64,000 bases of DNA from Okapia johnstoni (taxonomy: Eukaryota; Chordata; Mammalia; Artiodactyla; Giraffidae): NCBI GenBank assembly GCA_024291935.2, contig CM044318.1, positions 81,168,001 to 81,232,000 on the forward strand, written 5' to 3'. The translations under genes were made by a program, and so were the position numbers. The notes beneath the pieces were generated by a model. The model saw nothing but the letters and a program-made list of their open reading frames with translations. It searched no databases and was not told the origin of the DNA. Within the stretch, counting starts at the first letter, position 1; each line of letters starts with the position of its first letter. Below are positions 1 to 18,934 of the stretch, piece after piece.

Positions 1-1771
1 AATACCAATTAATATATAAAATATATAGAAAAATGTTTACTAAAAACATGTGGCTCTCAAATATAGGGACTCCACAACATTGCTAAATTAAAAAAAAACT
101 TGGATTTAAGATAGAGGCCAGTGTTTTTTCATATGAGAAATTCCCCTGTAGGTATAGCTTGGTTGCCTGCTCAGTTACTGCCCTGGCAGAAGCCATATTA
201 TGTTTACAAAGTTTCAACCAGCCTCAGGTTTTGGGCTCAGGCCAAAAAAAGCAAGTGAGAGGAGGATTTCTGCCTTCCTGAAAGCATCTGCTCTGAAACA
301 GATAATGATAAACATAACTGCCATCTTAATATCATCATAAGGCCAAAAAGAACACAAGTTAAAGATGACAAATGTGCTCAGTACTGGGGATAATTGCTTT
401 GGCTCCAGAAATGTAAGTGAGTGTCTAGCACAGAGAGTAGAGAGGAGAGTCTTTGTGAAATATTGTCTGAAGCTTCAGCAGAGATAAGGTTTTAGGGAAA
501 GACATTCATAATTTTTCCTCATGGCCCCAAAACAGCTATCAAAAATGTGCTCTTCCGCATCAGTAACCTCAGTTCTCGATAGCCTTACAACCAGCTTATT
601 AGCTCTGAAAGGTACAATTGTATCTGTCACTAGCGTGAATTATTTTGGCATCTTATCTCTTATTGATCAGAATGAAGAGGGTTATCTTTTTAGCAAATAT
701 CAAATTCATAAATTGATATCCACAATAAATTTACAAGGTTTCCCACTTCTCAGAAAATACAAATGGAATCAAACAATTTGAGTCAGTGTAAGTGAAAAGT
801 ATTAGTACCCATTCAGTCGCCACTTGCTAGATTCTTTAACCAGCGAGTATTTCATGAGAATGGCCGTGTGTTGACCGCTGCTCAGGCCTCTGCAGGAATG
901 CAGAGTGTGAGACGTGACCCGGTCCTGCAGAGGAGCTAATCCTAAGTTAAATTCAAAGTGCTGAGACTCAGAGTGAAATATGCCGTGTTCTTTAATGCTA
1001 GTAGCTCTAGCTAGTTGACAGTTTTCTTACTTGCTTTTTGTTTGTTTGTTTTTAAGGAAAACTACTTTTCACTCTATTATAAGATTTATACTGTCGGAAG
1101 TGTTTGAGTTTTCTTTATATTTAAAGACTACCAGAATTAATTGCTTCAGTATAATTAGAATTATGCTCTATTTTCAGTAGTACTCCTTAAGAGCAGGCAG
1201 TGTTCCTTTGCTCCCTGTAGTTCCTTGCATGTGATATGAACTCTGTGCAGAAAACATTACTCACCTCTCAGGGTTGTTGTGATAATTAGTGAAATAATTG
1301 TAACAGTAAAGGTTGATTGACTTCCTTCCTTTGTGAAAGTTTCCAAAACGCAGTCTACATTTACTGTTAATTTTAATATGACACTAACAACTTTAAATTA
1401 CTTTCATTTCTTAAAACAGGATTTTCACTCAGAGAGTTTGTTTTAAAGAAAGAAGCTATGAAAGGTTATTCTTCCTATAAAGAATTAAAGTGTCTCCACA
1501 ACAGAGGTTTTCAAACTTAAGTTATACATAAGAAAAAACTTAAGAATATATCTTAAATTCAGATTTCTGACTGTACCCTTAGAAGCTCCAAATCTGCAGG
1601 TTTGGATTGGGCCCAGGAGGGTTTTAGCAAGCTCCCAGGTGTCTCTTAGGCCTTCAATCTTCCATGCATCCAGCAGATCACGTTGTGAAAATGTTCTTCC
1701 AAAGAGCCTGTCAGTTTAAATTACATACCAATTTAAGTTCTGGTGTAGTCAGCACTGACAAAGCTAACCTT

Positions 1772-2392
1772 TTAAAATTGTTTTATTGAAGTATAATTAA
1801 CATGTAATAAACTGTGTATATTTAGAGCATATACTTTGGTAAGTTTTGATATATGTATACATGCATGAAACCACCATCAGAATAAAATAATGAACGTATC
1901 TGTCCCTGCTAAAGTCTCCTCATGGTCTTTTCTGACCCCTCCTCCTCACCTCTGCCCTAGTCATCCACTGATCTGCTTTGTGTCATTTTCATTTTCGAAT
2001 CTTAGATTGAGAATTCCCTAGCAGTCCAGTAATTAGGACTTGTCGCTTTTCCTGCTGTGGCCCAGGTTCAGTCCTGGTTGGGGAACTAAGATCCTACAAG
2101 CCATGCAGCATGGCCAAAAAAAAAAAAAAAGAATCCTGTAGCCTATGCTATTATGATGATAATAATTTTTGTTGTTATTGTTCTGGCTTCTCTCACTCAG
2201 CATAATTATTTGGGATTCATGTGCGTTGCGTATGTTGGTGTTTGTTCCTTTGTTTCACTGAGTAGAAGTCCAGTGTGTGAATACACCACATTTTTATCTA
2301 TCCATTCATCTGTCGATGGGACAATTGAGTGGTTTTCAGTTTTGCACTATTGCACATAAATTTGGTATGAATGTTTGTGCGGATGCATTCAG
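1772..2392 (-). mobile_element. L1 3'-end fragment (antisense), split by a SINE
   Basis: TTTTATTGAAGTATAATTAAC and the following 'accatca', 'tttctgacccctcc', 'ctttcactcagcataatt' and 'tatccattcatctgt' phrases are the reverse complement of an L1M 3' region. The match runs 1772-2008 and resumes at 2131. Its right edge lies about 60 bases from the exon acceptor. Confidence 0.8.
2009..2130 (+). mobile_element. CHR-type tRNA-Glu SINE
   Basis: A head like GGGAATTCCCTGGCAGTCCAG, a B-box-like GGTTCAGTCC, then GGGGAACTAAGATCC and a terminal 15-A run. It is inserted inside the antisense L1. Confidence 0.85.
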
Positions 2393-2425
2393 AATTAAAT
2401 TTGTGGGATTTCATGCAGCTTTTAA

Positions 2426-8589
<6,164 letters not shown>

Positions 8590-10275
8590 CTGAATGCAAG
8601 AAACTCTCCAGTTAGCACTGTTTTTCTTAATCGCTCATTGAGAGAGTTTTTGAGGACTTCCTCTTGGGGGAGAACTGCTTTCTCAGGCCCCTGGACTTCC
8701 CAAGACAGGAGTTTTTGGGCACAGAACTTGGAGGAGCCTCGCAGGCGGGGGGTCCTCACCTGCGGATGCAGTGTGCAGGGCTCACAACAGAGTCATTAAG
8801 ATAATCAAATTGTCCAAATTCTGGTGCGATTCATGGATGTACTGGTAAATTTAGGCCAAGATAAACTTAATCAACGTAGTTTCTGTTCTTTAAAATAATT
8901 TGGAAATTAGAGACTAAGCACAATTAGTCTATAAATGTTCTATAAATCAAAACCTTACCTCTTGCACTATCATGCCTTGAAATTTACTTTTCAAAGGGAA
9001 ACTAGTTTAGCAGCAGCCTTCAAAGAACCTTCTTTCTATGATGAGCCAAATTCATCTTTGCCAGAAAAGAAATTTTGATAATTTCCAAGATTGAAACAAA
9101 TCAGATGTACCTTCTTTTGTCTGCATGACTTTGTGAGATCAAAAGAGAGGGCTTTGTTTCCACTTTTTTCTACTAGCCTAATATGTATTGTCACTTAAAA
9201 TGGTTGCCTTTAAAAAAAAATGTAGAAATACTAATTACCAGTAAGTAATCATCCAAATAAGTACGTCATAAAATAAATTACTTATTTTTCTTTCGGGGAA
9301 TTCCAGTGACTGCTATGTTGCACTAGCCACATTTATGGTCTCTGTTCTGGAGTCTTAAATGAAGGACACACAGCTGTATAACAGGAAGGAGTTATGTTCC
9401 AGACCTGAGTTTTATGAGGAACAGACTCCAGACACAGCGGATTTAGCCAAGTTCGTACATGAGGGAGATAATTCGTGTAGCTCTTCTGACAAATCCTAGT
9501 GTTAGTTTTATTTGTGGAAGAAAGACATTTAATAAACTATTTGGGAAGCTTGGTTATTGAATAGAGATTCATTTCCAATCAGAGTAACCATACATTTTTA
9601 AGTTACCGTTCGGCATATAGCTGTGGAATGTGTAGAGACTTTCCTTGGGGATGCACTTAACATTTTTATTTAATTACTGCTTGTTTTCTAGTTTTGCCCA
9701 GAATGTGTGAAACCACTACAGACGTTCATGAGCATGACAGGCTCCTGGTTTGGAAATGATAAGACCCCCTCCCCACCCCCCCCCCCCTTACGGCAGGGTC
9801 AGCCCACGAAGCTAATGCCATGGATTACAACTGCCTTTCTTTGGACTAGTTATAAGCTGTAAGAATAAGGAAGTTTTAAGGAGGTTTAAAATCCAGGTTC
9901 CGAAAAAGTAGTTTCATAATGTAGGAAAGAAGTTTAGTCTGATGAAATGAAACACTCAAACTGCCATCCTTCAGATAGCTACTCAGCGGGGTCTGTATCT
10001 TCCTACTCTCCAGTTCTGTTGGCCTTATACCACTGCCGTTTGATTTGAAATGTTGCAGACTGCTTTATTTGCAAATGTGTTCCAGTGTTTATCAGCTACC
10101 TTCTAGCGGCTTCAGCACCAGTGTGATTTTTTTTTTTTAAGTGCCATCGCCATCTCCTCTGTTCAGATTTTGACATTCAGGAAAATATTTTTATTTTTAT
10201 GCCATACTGAAACCTACAATGTATATCTGACAAAGCAGTTAAATGTGACAATAAAAACTTATTTAATCATGGTAC
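8590..10275 (+). other. ABRAXAS2: ABRAXAS2 3' untranslated region
   Basis: No convincing transposon interrupts this stretch, unlike most of the window. It holds a 12-C run at 9776-9787. AATAAA hexamers at 9272-9277 and 9531-9536 could serve as upstream poly(A) signals. The end is placed about 20 bases after the 10250 hexamer, before the GT-rich stretch at about 10275-10296. Confidence 0.75.
10250..10255 (+). terminator. ABRAXAS2: Poly(A) signal AATAAA for ABRAXAS2
   Basis: A canonical hexamer in the context GTGACAATAAAAAC, followed 20-45 bases later by a T/GT-rich element (TTGTTTTAATGTTTGTC). This is the expected layout of a mammalian cleavage and polyadenylation site. Confidence 0.75.
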
Positions 10276-11584
10276 CATTGTTTTAATGTTTGTCTCAACA
10301 CCCGGCAAGGTCTCGCCTCAGTTTACTCATTCTGGCCCTTCTTAGTTGACTTCATATAGTTTTTTTTAAAAGGCATGAAAACTCATCTCCATACTTTTGG
10401 TTTTGTTTTTTTTTTATTGATCAGGCTGGTTTCAGGGGAAATGCAAAAATACAATTTACTAAAAGGTTTCTGTTGATTTCAAGAATGTGTTGAATATCAG
10501 GTTATCAAGAGAACTGAGGATCAGTTGAGTAGAAAATTGAACCTTAGTTCCCGAAAGACACCTTTCACATAGTTGATCTTGTCTGAAGAGACATCTCAGC
10601 CAAGTCACCTAACAATTGAGATTCTGTAGGATTTGGGGCTCCTAGAGTCTTTGGAATTACAGAATCACCTAGAATGAGCGTCTGCTGGCTAACAAGTGTA
10701 TTCTGGATTCTCTGGGGGCCATTCCAGTTTAGTGCTATTATCTCTTACAGCATCCAAGGTGACAGTCTGTTTTCAGTAGGATTTTAAAATGTGGCTTATT
10801 ACCTTTTAGTCTCCTCCAAGTAATTTAGAGAAAAGAAGACTGGATTCTTTTAACTTGTTTGGAAGTCTGGAAATGCTTACTAACATGCTGTAATTGGCTT
10901 TTGTGGAGACAGATCAAAACGTAAAAACAGAAATCTCATCCCCAAACATTCAAACCCTAAGGATATATATTTTAAAATTCTAGACACAGTGGGGCAGTAA
11001 CCATAACTGCTTTAATAAAAACATGTAAATGGACCCTCTTGTGAATCTGTATTTTAAGGAAGTTAAAGGAGTTGGGAATATAAAATTAAGATACAATAGA
11101 AAGAAGTGATGGTTATTAACTGTATTCTGGGTCTGATTTGCCCTGACTGTAGGTTTCACTTCAGTCACTGAAAGATCTTCACTCTTACAAGGTTCTGCTT
11201 CATTGTTTCCCACGGCAAACGTTAATTCCACTAGACACAGAGCCTGAGGCAACTGTTTCTGCAAATGTGGTGCTAATAAAAAATGGAAAATGTTTACTTT
11301 TCAACTTGATGACAAACAGACTTGGGACAAGTCCTGGGATTTAGCTCAGCTGCCTTCTTTTTTACAGTGATTTTTGTGACGTCCTAAATCAGGCAGAAGA
11401 GTCAGGACCATCCACTCACTGGGTTATTCTGGGCTTGCTCTGACCCCTGGAGGTTAGGGGAGGGGCCCCTCTAGCCTGGTACATCAATGGGGAGATGTGC
11501 CCTTGGATGCCATATGCTACACATGGTCCAGAATGCAGCGCTTGGAAGTGGCCTTCTGTTCATGCAGATTTAGCAAAAGGTAGT
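10276..11584. other. Intergenic, no gene or clear repeat seen
   Basis: Non-repetitive DNA directly downstream of ABRAXAS2. It has short poly-T runs (10342, 10405) and no exon, RNA gene or recognisable transposon. The 94-codon minus-strand open frame at 10980-11264 has no features that support it. Confidence 0.6.
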
Positions 11585-11950
11585 TCATTGCAGCATTTTT
11601 CAATAGCAAAAAACTGGAAATTAGTGCTAATGATAGTAGAACGGTTAAGTCTTGGTACACCCACAGAAGAAATAGTCTACCACTACTAAACGTAGAAATC
11701 AAAAAGATTTCTTGACGTGGAAATGTTTCTAGATAAATGCAGAAAGTCTCCTTTCCAAATGGTACAGAAGGTATGATCTGGTTTTTGTGGGGGAAAAGTT
11801 TTTATGCAATACTCCTATTGATAGAAAATTAGAAGGATATTCACCAAGTAGTACAAGTGTTGACCATAGATCGTGGGAGGGTTTCCATCCTTCACTTACT
11901 GTATTTTCTAATATTTCTGCATTAAGGGTTTAATAAAAGACTTCAGAAAT
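11585..11950 (+). mobile_element. Old L1 fragment
   Basis: 'ttgcagcatttttcaatagcaaaaaactgg' followed by 'ggttaagt..ggtacaccc' matches the L1 ORF2 3'/UTR junction ('catagcagcattattcacaatagc...') in sense orientation. Confidence 0.6.
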
Positions 11951-12746
11951 GTGGGGTCATTGGCTACATGAATTATTTCATGCACACCACCCAAAAGGTG
12001 ATTCTGGAGACATTCTTGACTCTGTCTCTTCACCACCACACTTCAGTTTTTTAGATTTGTGGCCAGTGTAAGGTCAGCCTTGTTGATGCTGCTGACTTCC
12101 CTACATTCAACTTTTACTTCCAGATGAAATCCTGTCTTTATGCTTTGTTTTGCGTTGACAGTGATTTTTTTTTCCTAATAAATCCAGAGCCATTTCCACT
12201 TGTCTTAGCTCAGAATCCATTTCCCAAATCCCCAAGAAGCATTTAAGAAATGCTTTCTGAGATTGAAACTGACTCAAAACTAGAGCACTTACTAATAACA
12301 TTTCTCTAAGGCTTAAGTACTCACTACAAACTGGATTTTTGGAGTCTTAGTATGTAAGAATGATTTCCTTGACTTTCAGATAACTCTCTGCAGGGTTCCT
12401 GTGTCCTTGTGGTTGTTCTTCCGTATGGTGTACTACATGCGCTGGGAGCCTTAGATTGTGTTACCTGTTGGGAGGTATAGATCCTTGATAGTCAATTCAC
12501 ATACAGACAAGACTGAGAGGTGTTTGATTCCAAAGCAAATATGTGCTTGCTTGGGACATTAGCTGTGGCTGACCGGCTGTGGGCACTGCTTTATAGAGCT
12601 CAGGGGCATTAGTCATTTATCTTGACTGATTACAAACAGATGTGGTTTGTTTGTACTAAGGTGAATCATCCACAGTACCTTTCAGACAGTTTCAGAGGGT
12701 GTGTGGGAGGAATTTGGGGACAAGAAGTAACCAGTCTCTAGAAGTA
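11951..12746. other. Intergenic, nothing assigned
   Basis: Unique-looking mixed sequence without recognisable genes or repeats, ending at the MER2 target dinucleotide TA (12745-12746). Confidence 0.55.
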
Positions 12747-12918
12747 CTGTCAGCCCGCCATATCTGTGGGTTTTGCATCTCTGGATTCAACCAAACTCAC
12801 ATTGAAAATCATCAGAGAAACAATTTTTAGAAAGTTCTAGGAGACCACGCTTGAATTCGCCATGCACTGGCAGGTATTTACATCATCTTGACATTACATT
12901 AGGTATTGTAAGTAAACT

Positions 12919-14757
12919 TTATTGTTGTTGCTCAGTCACTAAATCATGTCCAACTCTTTACATCTTCATGGACTGTAGCACACCAGGCCCCTCTGTCCTT
13001 CACTATCTCCCGGAGTTTGCTCAAACTCATGTCCATTGAGGTGGTGATGCTATCTAACCATCTCATCCTCTGCCTCCCCTTTCTCCTATCGCCTTCAGTC
13101 TTTCCCAGCATCAAGGTTTTTTCCAATGAGTCTGCTCTTTGCATCAGGTGGCTGAAGTATTGGAACTTCAGCAACAGTCCTTCCAATGAATATTCAGGGT
13201 TGAATTCCTCCAGGATTGACTGGTTTGATCTCCTTGCTGTTTAAGGAACTCTCAGGTGTCTTCTCCAGCACCACAATTCGAAAGCACCAGTTCTTCAGCA
13301 CTCAGCCTTCTTTATGGCCCGACTCACATGTGCACATGACTACTGGATAAACTATAGTTTTGACTATACAGGCCTTTGTTGGCAAAGTGATGTTTCTGCT
13401 TTTGAATATGCTGTTTACATTTGTCATAACTTTTTTTTGTCTGTCCACAGTCCACAATGATTTTGGAGCCCAAGAAAATAAAATTTGTCACCACTTCCAC
13501 TTTTTTCCCTTCTATATACCATGAAGTCAGTCAGTCAGTCAGTCAGTCCATTCAGTCGCTCAGACGTGTCCGACTCTTTTCGACCCCATGAACCACAGCA
13601 TGCCAGGCCTCCCTGTCCATCACCAACTCCCGGAGTTTACCCAAACCCACGTCCATTGAGTTGGTGATGCCATCCAGCCATCTCATCCTCCGTTGTCCCC
13701 TTCTCCTCCTGCCCCCAATCCTTCCCAGCATCAGGGTCTTTTCCAATGAGTCAACTCTTCACATGAGGTGGCCAAAGTATTGGAGTTTCAGCTTCAACAT
13801 CAATCCTTCCATTGAACACCCAGGACTGACCTCCTTTAGGATGGACTGGTTGGATCTCCTTGCAGTCCAAGGGACTCTCAAGAATCTTCTCCAACACCAC
13901 AGTTCAAAAGCATTAATTCTTCGGCACTCAGCTTTTTTCACAGTGCCATGAAGTGATGGCACTAAATGCCATGATCTTGGTTTTTTGAGTGTTGAGTTTC
14001 AAGTCAGCTTTTTACTCTCCTTTCAACCTCATTAAGAGACTCTTTAATTCCTCTTCATTTTCAGCCATTAGAGAGGTATCATTTGTGTATCTGTGGTTGT
14101 TGATATTTCTCTCGGCAGTCTTGATTCCAGCTTGTGATTCATTCAGCCTGGCATTTCACATGATGTACTCTACATATAAGTTAAATAAACAGAATGCTAA
14201 TATATAGCCTTGTTGTACTCCTTCCCCAATTTTGAACCAGTCCATTGTTCATGTTCAGTTCTAACTGTTGCTTCTTGACCCACATAAAGATTTCTTAGGA
14301 GGCAGGTCAGGTGGTCTGGTAATCCCATCTCTTTAAGAATTTTCCACAGTTCATTGTGATCCACACAGTCAAAGGCTTTAGCATAGTCAATCAAGCAGAA
14401 GTAGATGATTTTCTGGAATCTGCTTGTTTTCTCCATCATCCAATGAATGTTGGCAATTTGATCTCTGGTTCCTCTGCCTCTTCAAAACCCAGCTTGTACA
14501 TCTGTAATTTCTCAGTTCACATGTTAATGAAGCCTAGCTTGAAGGATTTTGAGCATTACTTCCTAGCATGTGAAATGAGTGCAGCTGTAGTTTGAACATT
14601 CTTTGGCATTGCCCTTCTTTGAGGTTGGAATGAAAACTGACTTTTTCCAGTCCAGTGGCCACTGCTGAGTTTTCCAAATTTGCTGACATATTGAGTGCAG
14701 CACTTTAATTGCATTATCTTTTAGGATTTTAAATAGCTCAGCTGGAATTCTGTCATG
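12919..14757 (-). mobile_element. BovB (RTE) LINE, antisense, inside MER2
   Basis: The 3' end with a (CAA)n-type tail is at the left. Reverse-transcriptase sequence occupies the right half. On the minus strand, 14197-14439 reads CLIDYAKAFDCVDHNELWK, RT motif A. It is 5' truncated and mutated and so non-functional. It is interrupted by a second BovB copy at 13528-13945. Confidence 0.9.
13528..13945 (-). mobile_element. 5'-truncated BovB/ART2 copy nested in BovB
   Basis: A second BovB 3' portion within the first, starting with a (CAGT)n-like run and flanked by the duplication CCATGAAGT at 13519-13527 and 13946-13954. The host BovB resumes exactly after it. Confidence 0.9.
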
Positions 14758-14984
14758 ATTTGAAGTACAGGAGAAGATGTGTGTAGGTTATATACAAATA
14801 CCCTCCTCCTCCATTTTATATAAGATACTTGAACATCCTCAGGTGTAGGTGTGGGGGGGTGGGAGACACCAAGACATCCCCTGCGGATACCAAGGGATGA
14901 CTGTAGTGAATCCAAGGATCATCCCTGGCTCATGTGAGATGGAAAGTGGAGACGAGCTTTGTGCAATGTGAATCCTTAAAAAGT

Positions 14985-15420
14985 TCTGCATCTTCTCAGT
15001 CTATCAAAATCCTACTCACTGCTTAAGGCCCAGCTCAAATGTTACCACCTTTAGGAAACCTTTCGGACTTACCTGGGAGGATTGTACAACCCAATTACCT
15101 TGTTCACACCTCTGTCTGCTGCCTTGCCCATGTTGGGGGATAGCACTCAGCACATTGTATGGAGTTATAAGTTGTGTGTCTGACTCTCCAGTAGGATGTG
15201 AGGCCCTCGGGGGCAGGAAAAGGACTGAGGCATCTCAGAATTCCTGGCACCAGAAGAGTTTGGCAAAGAGTTGTTGCTCAATCACTAAATTGTGTGATTT
15301 AGTGTCCTTCCCTGTCCTTCACTATCTTCTGGAGTTTGCTCACACTTATGTCCATTGAGTCGATGATGCCAAAGAGTGGGGGTCAATAAATATTTGTTGC
15401 TGGAATGTTGAATGAAAAGA
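14985..15420 (+). repeat. L2 LINE 3' end, interrupted
   Basis: 'cactgcttaaggcccagctcaaatgttacc' and the terminal 'gggggtcaataaatatttgttg' are L2 hallmarks. A 99-bp BovB fragment splits it. Confidence 0.7.
15271..15369 (-). mobile_element. Short BovB fragment in L2
   Basis: Antisense BovB 3' sequence ('ttgttgctcaatcac', 'ctggagtttgctcacac'), with CAAAGAG at both edges (15264-15270, 15370-15376) as a probable 7-bp TSD. Confidence 0.75.
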
Positions 15421-15539
15421 GAGGGACCCAAATAAAACTGCCCATAGATAATACCAGTTCCTGAAGAATTAGACAGGAAGACAGAGATTATTCTCTGAAG
15501 AGGTTACTAGTAAAACTTCCAGCTGCTGCTGTTATGAAG

Positions 15540-15625
15540 AATTTACTGATGGACAGTTTCCTAACACAAAATTGTAAATCAACTATGCTCCAATATAAAA
15601 TAAAAAATTAAAAAACTATACATTA
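15540..15625 (+). mobile_element. L1 3' tail
   Basis: 'ctaacacaaaattgtaaatcaactatgctccaatataaaataaa' is the artiodactyl L1 terminus. Confidence 0.65.
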
Positions 15626-15794
15626 GGAGAAATTTAAGTAGGGACTGAGTTAGATGATATTACAAAATTATTGTGGGTTTTCTTAGACACAATAATATCA
15701 CGGTTACATAAGAGAATCTCCTGGGTTTTAGGAAATTCAATCTGTATGTTTAGGGATGAAAAATCATGATGTCTGCAGCTCACAAGCAAATGGC

Positions 15795-16003
15795 TCAAGT
15801 GAAAGTGTTAGTTGCCCAGTTGTGTCCAACTCTCTGTGACCCCATGGATTGTAACCCGCCAGGCTTCTCTGTCCATGGAATTCTCCAGGCAAGATTACTG
15901 GAGTGGGTTGCCATTCCCTTCCCTAGGGGATCTTCCCGACCAAGGGATTGAACCCGGGTCTCCTGGATTGCAGGCGGATACCATCTGAGCCACTAGGGAG
16001 CCC
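15795..16003 (-). mobile_element. Bov-tA SINE (antisense)
   Basis: 'agttgtgtccaactctctgtgacc' body and 'ccgaccaagggattgaacccgggtctcc' tRNA-like part, ending 'ccactagggagcccc'. Confidence 0.95.
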
Positions 16004-17814
16004 CAGATGAGCTCAAAACCCACATACACAGAGAAAGACAATATGGCAAAGGTTAACAATCGCTGAGTCTAGGGGATGGGTCTGTGAGTGTTCCTTGTAC
16101 TATTCTTTCTGCTTTTCTGTGTGTCTGAAAGTTCACATAATATAAAAGTTGGGAGGAAATAAAAATAAAACAGGGCTGATGATAACTCCTACTTCACTTG
16201 TTCACAGGCAGGATGATATTAAAAATATTCAATGGCTGATATGGAATATAAATTAATATAGAAATAAAAAATTAATGTATTTTCCTTTATTCTTGAAAAA
16301 ACCTAAAATATGCAAAGCTATTTCATATATATAAAATGGGAGGGTATGTATTGTCCTTTACATAATTCACCCCTTTATTCTAGTAATTTCCAAATTATTT
16401 TTCGATCTTTAGAAAGTTTTAGTGTCATCTTTTGTTGAGCACAGCCATCACTAGCTAAATGGCGCCCCTGTCTGGGCCACAGTCTGACTTAGGAATTACA
16501 TCAAACTTCTTTTCCAATGGGTTTCTCATAAAATCAGTAGTGTTGAGTGATACACGGCCTGGATAGAGAATCACTTCTATCATCAACAACTCTCTGCACA
16601 CTGGACTTTCTCTCAGCTAAACCCAAAGCATCTATATTTGGAATTTTTCTAGCTTTTATGGGTAGGAACGTTTTTAGATAACCAGTTTCTCTATTATCAA
16701 CTGTCTTGAAATTTTTTGTTAGAGTGTGATATAAGGTGGCTGAATTTTATTAATTATTGTTTACTTAAAATCCACAGAGCTTAAAAAAACGAAAAACAAG
16801 AATCCACAGAGCTTTGCAAATGTCAGTTGGCCCAATTTCAGGGTCAAATAAAAGACGTCCAAGTCTATTCTCTTTGTTTACTTTTATCATAAAACAGCAA
16901 ATGTGTTCTCATATAATTTATTAGATAATTTAGTAGGTTTTTCTAGGAATTGCCACTTTGTTGTTTCATATGTCATATGTCTTTACTTCTCTTATACTTT
17001 CTGATTCTTTTCATGGTTTCCATTATCAGTTTTATATGTTCAAATACTTTATCAGCTTCAAGAACCAAAATATGTCTTTCTTGCAGAACTGAAATATTCA
17101 CACCTCTGTTAAAATATCATTTACTGAAATCTCTTTAAGTGTTTTCAGTTTCCAAATGTTAACTGCTACTATTTTATAATTTCTAATAAAGATAATATTG
17201 AAGGCTCAATTCAATTTCTAGACTACTCTTGTAGCTCCAGCACCTCACTGAGATCCAAACATTCTTCTGATTTTCAATTTTTAGGTTCTCAGCTCCTAAG
17301 ATGTATTATTTCATTTTCTGATATATATTTGATGTGTAGTAAATAGGAAGCTTTTTAAAGAAGAGATTTAAAGTTTATTTGATTCACATCTTTTATTGTA
17401 TAATTCACAGTATAACTGAATATATCCACTAAGTATCAAATTAAGCCATCCAGAAAATCTTCTAATCTTTGGCCAGAATTTTAGATCTTCTTATCTAGCA
17501 TTACATGGACACTATCCACACAAAATCAATCATGTTTACTTGTAAAGTCTTCTCAGCAGAATAATTTTTCTTGAGCAGAAAAACTAAAGCTCAATATGTT
17601 ACTTCAAATATTGTTCCAGGAAGCAAGGAAAACCATTAAATATCATTGAAATCTTAGATTTCACTTTGAGGTAAACTATCAAGATATTTCTATATATAAG
17701 ATATGGAAGTTCATCAATAATGATTACAATGATACTGCCTTCATTTATAAATTTTTCATAAAGACACTTTTGTATTTTGGTAGATTTAAGTTTTTTTATT
17801 TTTTGTTTTTTAAA
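16004..17814. other. AT-rich intergenic, nothing assigned
   Basis: About 1.8 kb of AT-rich sequence without recognisable genes. Some L1-like texture is possible but I cannot assign a family. Confidence 0.5.
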
Positions 17815-17870
17815 CATTTATTTGTTTGTCTGCACCAGGTCTTAGTTGCAGCATGCGGGATCTAGTTCCC
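17815..17870 (-). mobile_element. CHR-type SINE fragment (antisense)
   Basis: 'tttatttgtttgtctgcaccaggtcttagttgcagcatgcgggatctagttcccta' is the 3' part of a CHR SINE. The tRNA head is missing. Confidence 0.7.
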
Positions 17871-18164
17871 TAGTGTCTAAACTGAACTCAAGGATCCAAA
17901 TGACATTTTAAGAGCTAGTGATTTTGTAGGATCACCAATCCCTACAAATCCCTGGTGATTTTCCCGACCTACTTTAACAGTGTGATCCTGCTGGGGAAAA
18001 TTGGCAAAGCCTGTTTGCGTCCCGGGCCAATCAGGGCTTGTAAAAACTCCGCGTTGAATGTATTCACGTGTAGGCTGTATAGATGAGAAGAAACGAGCAG
18101 GTCTGATGAACAGTGACCTAGGGCTAAAGAAAGACCAAAGGTGAGACAGGCACGGCGGTGGGGG

Positions 18165-18234
18165 GAGAAAGGTGAACAGACCAGTCCTGGCCTCCGTGGG
18201 AGAAAGGTGAACGGACCAGTCCTGGCCTCCGTGG
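18165..18234. repeat. 35-bp tandem duplication
   Basis: Two adjacent 35-bp units (18165-18199 and 18200-18234) starting GAGAAAGGTGAAC and ending GGCCTCCGTGG differ at one base. Confidence 0.95.
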
Positions 18235-18671
18235 AGTGCCGCACACCCATGAGGTCCTCCAGGTAATCAGGGCCACCTCACCTGCCGAGGGGTGCTCTTC
18301 CAGAATGACCCCTACCTTCCTGTTCCTTTCAGAGCAGAGACTCTATCTCTGCACTGCACCCTTTGCTCCCCGCTTCCCCACCACCTGTCCAGGCCATCAG
18401 CTCTGGTCCAGCTGGAAGGATTCCCCGTCCATTCAGTCCTGGCTTCTCTCCTGAGCCCCCTCCCTCAGCACACCAGCTGTCCCAGGGAAGCACTGAGGCT
18501 TTCGGCACAAACTCGCTCCTTACCCGGTGGTGATGGAGGGACCCTCCAGCCCGCTATGGAGGGACCTCCACCACCACCCCATCCCACCTCCCCACCCACT
18601 GCCACGGAGCAAAGAACTCAGGGACTTTCTGCCCACCTCTCCGAGCCCTGGAAGGCAACTGAAAACAGTGC

Positions 18672-18880
18672 TATGAGGTGGTCTTTGGAGTCAGAATCAC
18701 CTGGCATTTGAATTCCTTAACCATGTGCTCTAGGGCAACTTACGCAACCTCTCTGAGCCTCACCTGTGAATGGAGATGAATGGTAATACCTTTTCATAGC
18801 GTTTTGGGGAAAATAGTGTGGTAGAATATACAACATGCAGAAAACAAAGCCTGGGAAGCAACAAATACTGATAAGCTTGT
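18672..18880 (+). repeat. MIR core-SINE
   Basis: 'gagtcagaatcacctggcatttgaattcc', 'gggcaacttacgcaacctctctgagcctcacctgtgaatgg' reproduces the MIR core order. Confidence 0.8.
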
Positions 18881-18934
18881 GGCAACTACTGTCTCAAACT
18901 ACATCTTCATCCCAGATATGCAGTTTTTTGGGTT

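Larger units (their letters stand above)
12747..14903. mobile_element. MER2/Tigger DNA transposon, interrupted
   Basis: Terminal inverted repeats CTGTCAGCCCGCCATATCTG and its counterpart 'gcggataccaagggatgactg' are flanked by TA on both sides (12745-12746, 14904-14905), as expected for TcMar-Tigger. Element sequence occupies 12747-12918 and 14758-14903. The rest is a later BovB insertion. Confidence 0.8.

Noticed and set aside
13526..13550. (CAGT)n run as an independent microsatellite or CRISPR-like repeat
   Set aside because: It is the tail/edge of the nested BovB copy. Short simple repeats are normal at RTE 3' ends.
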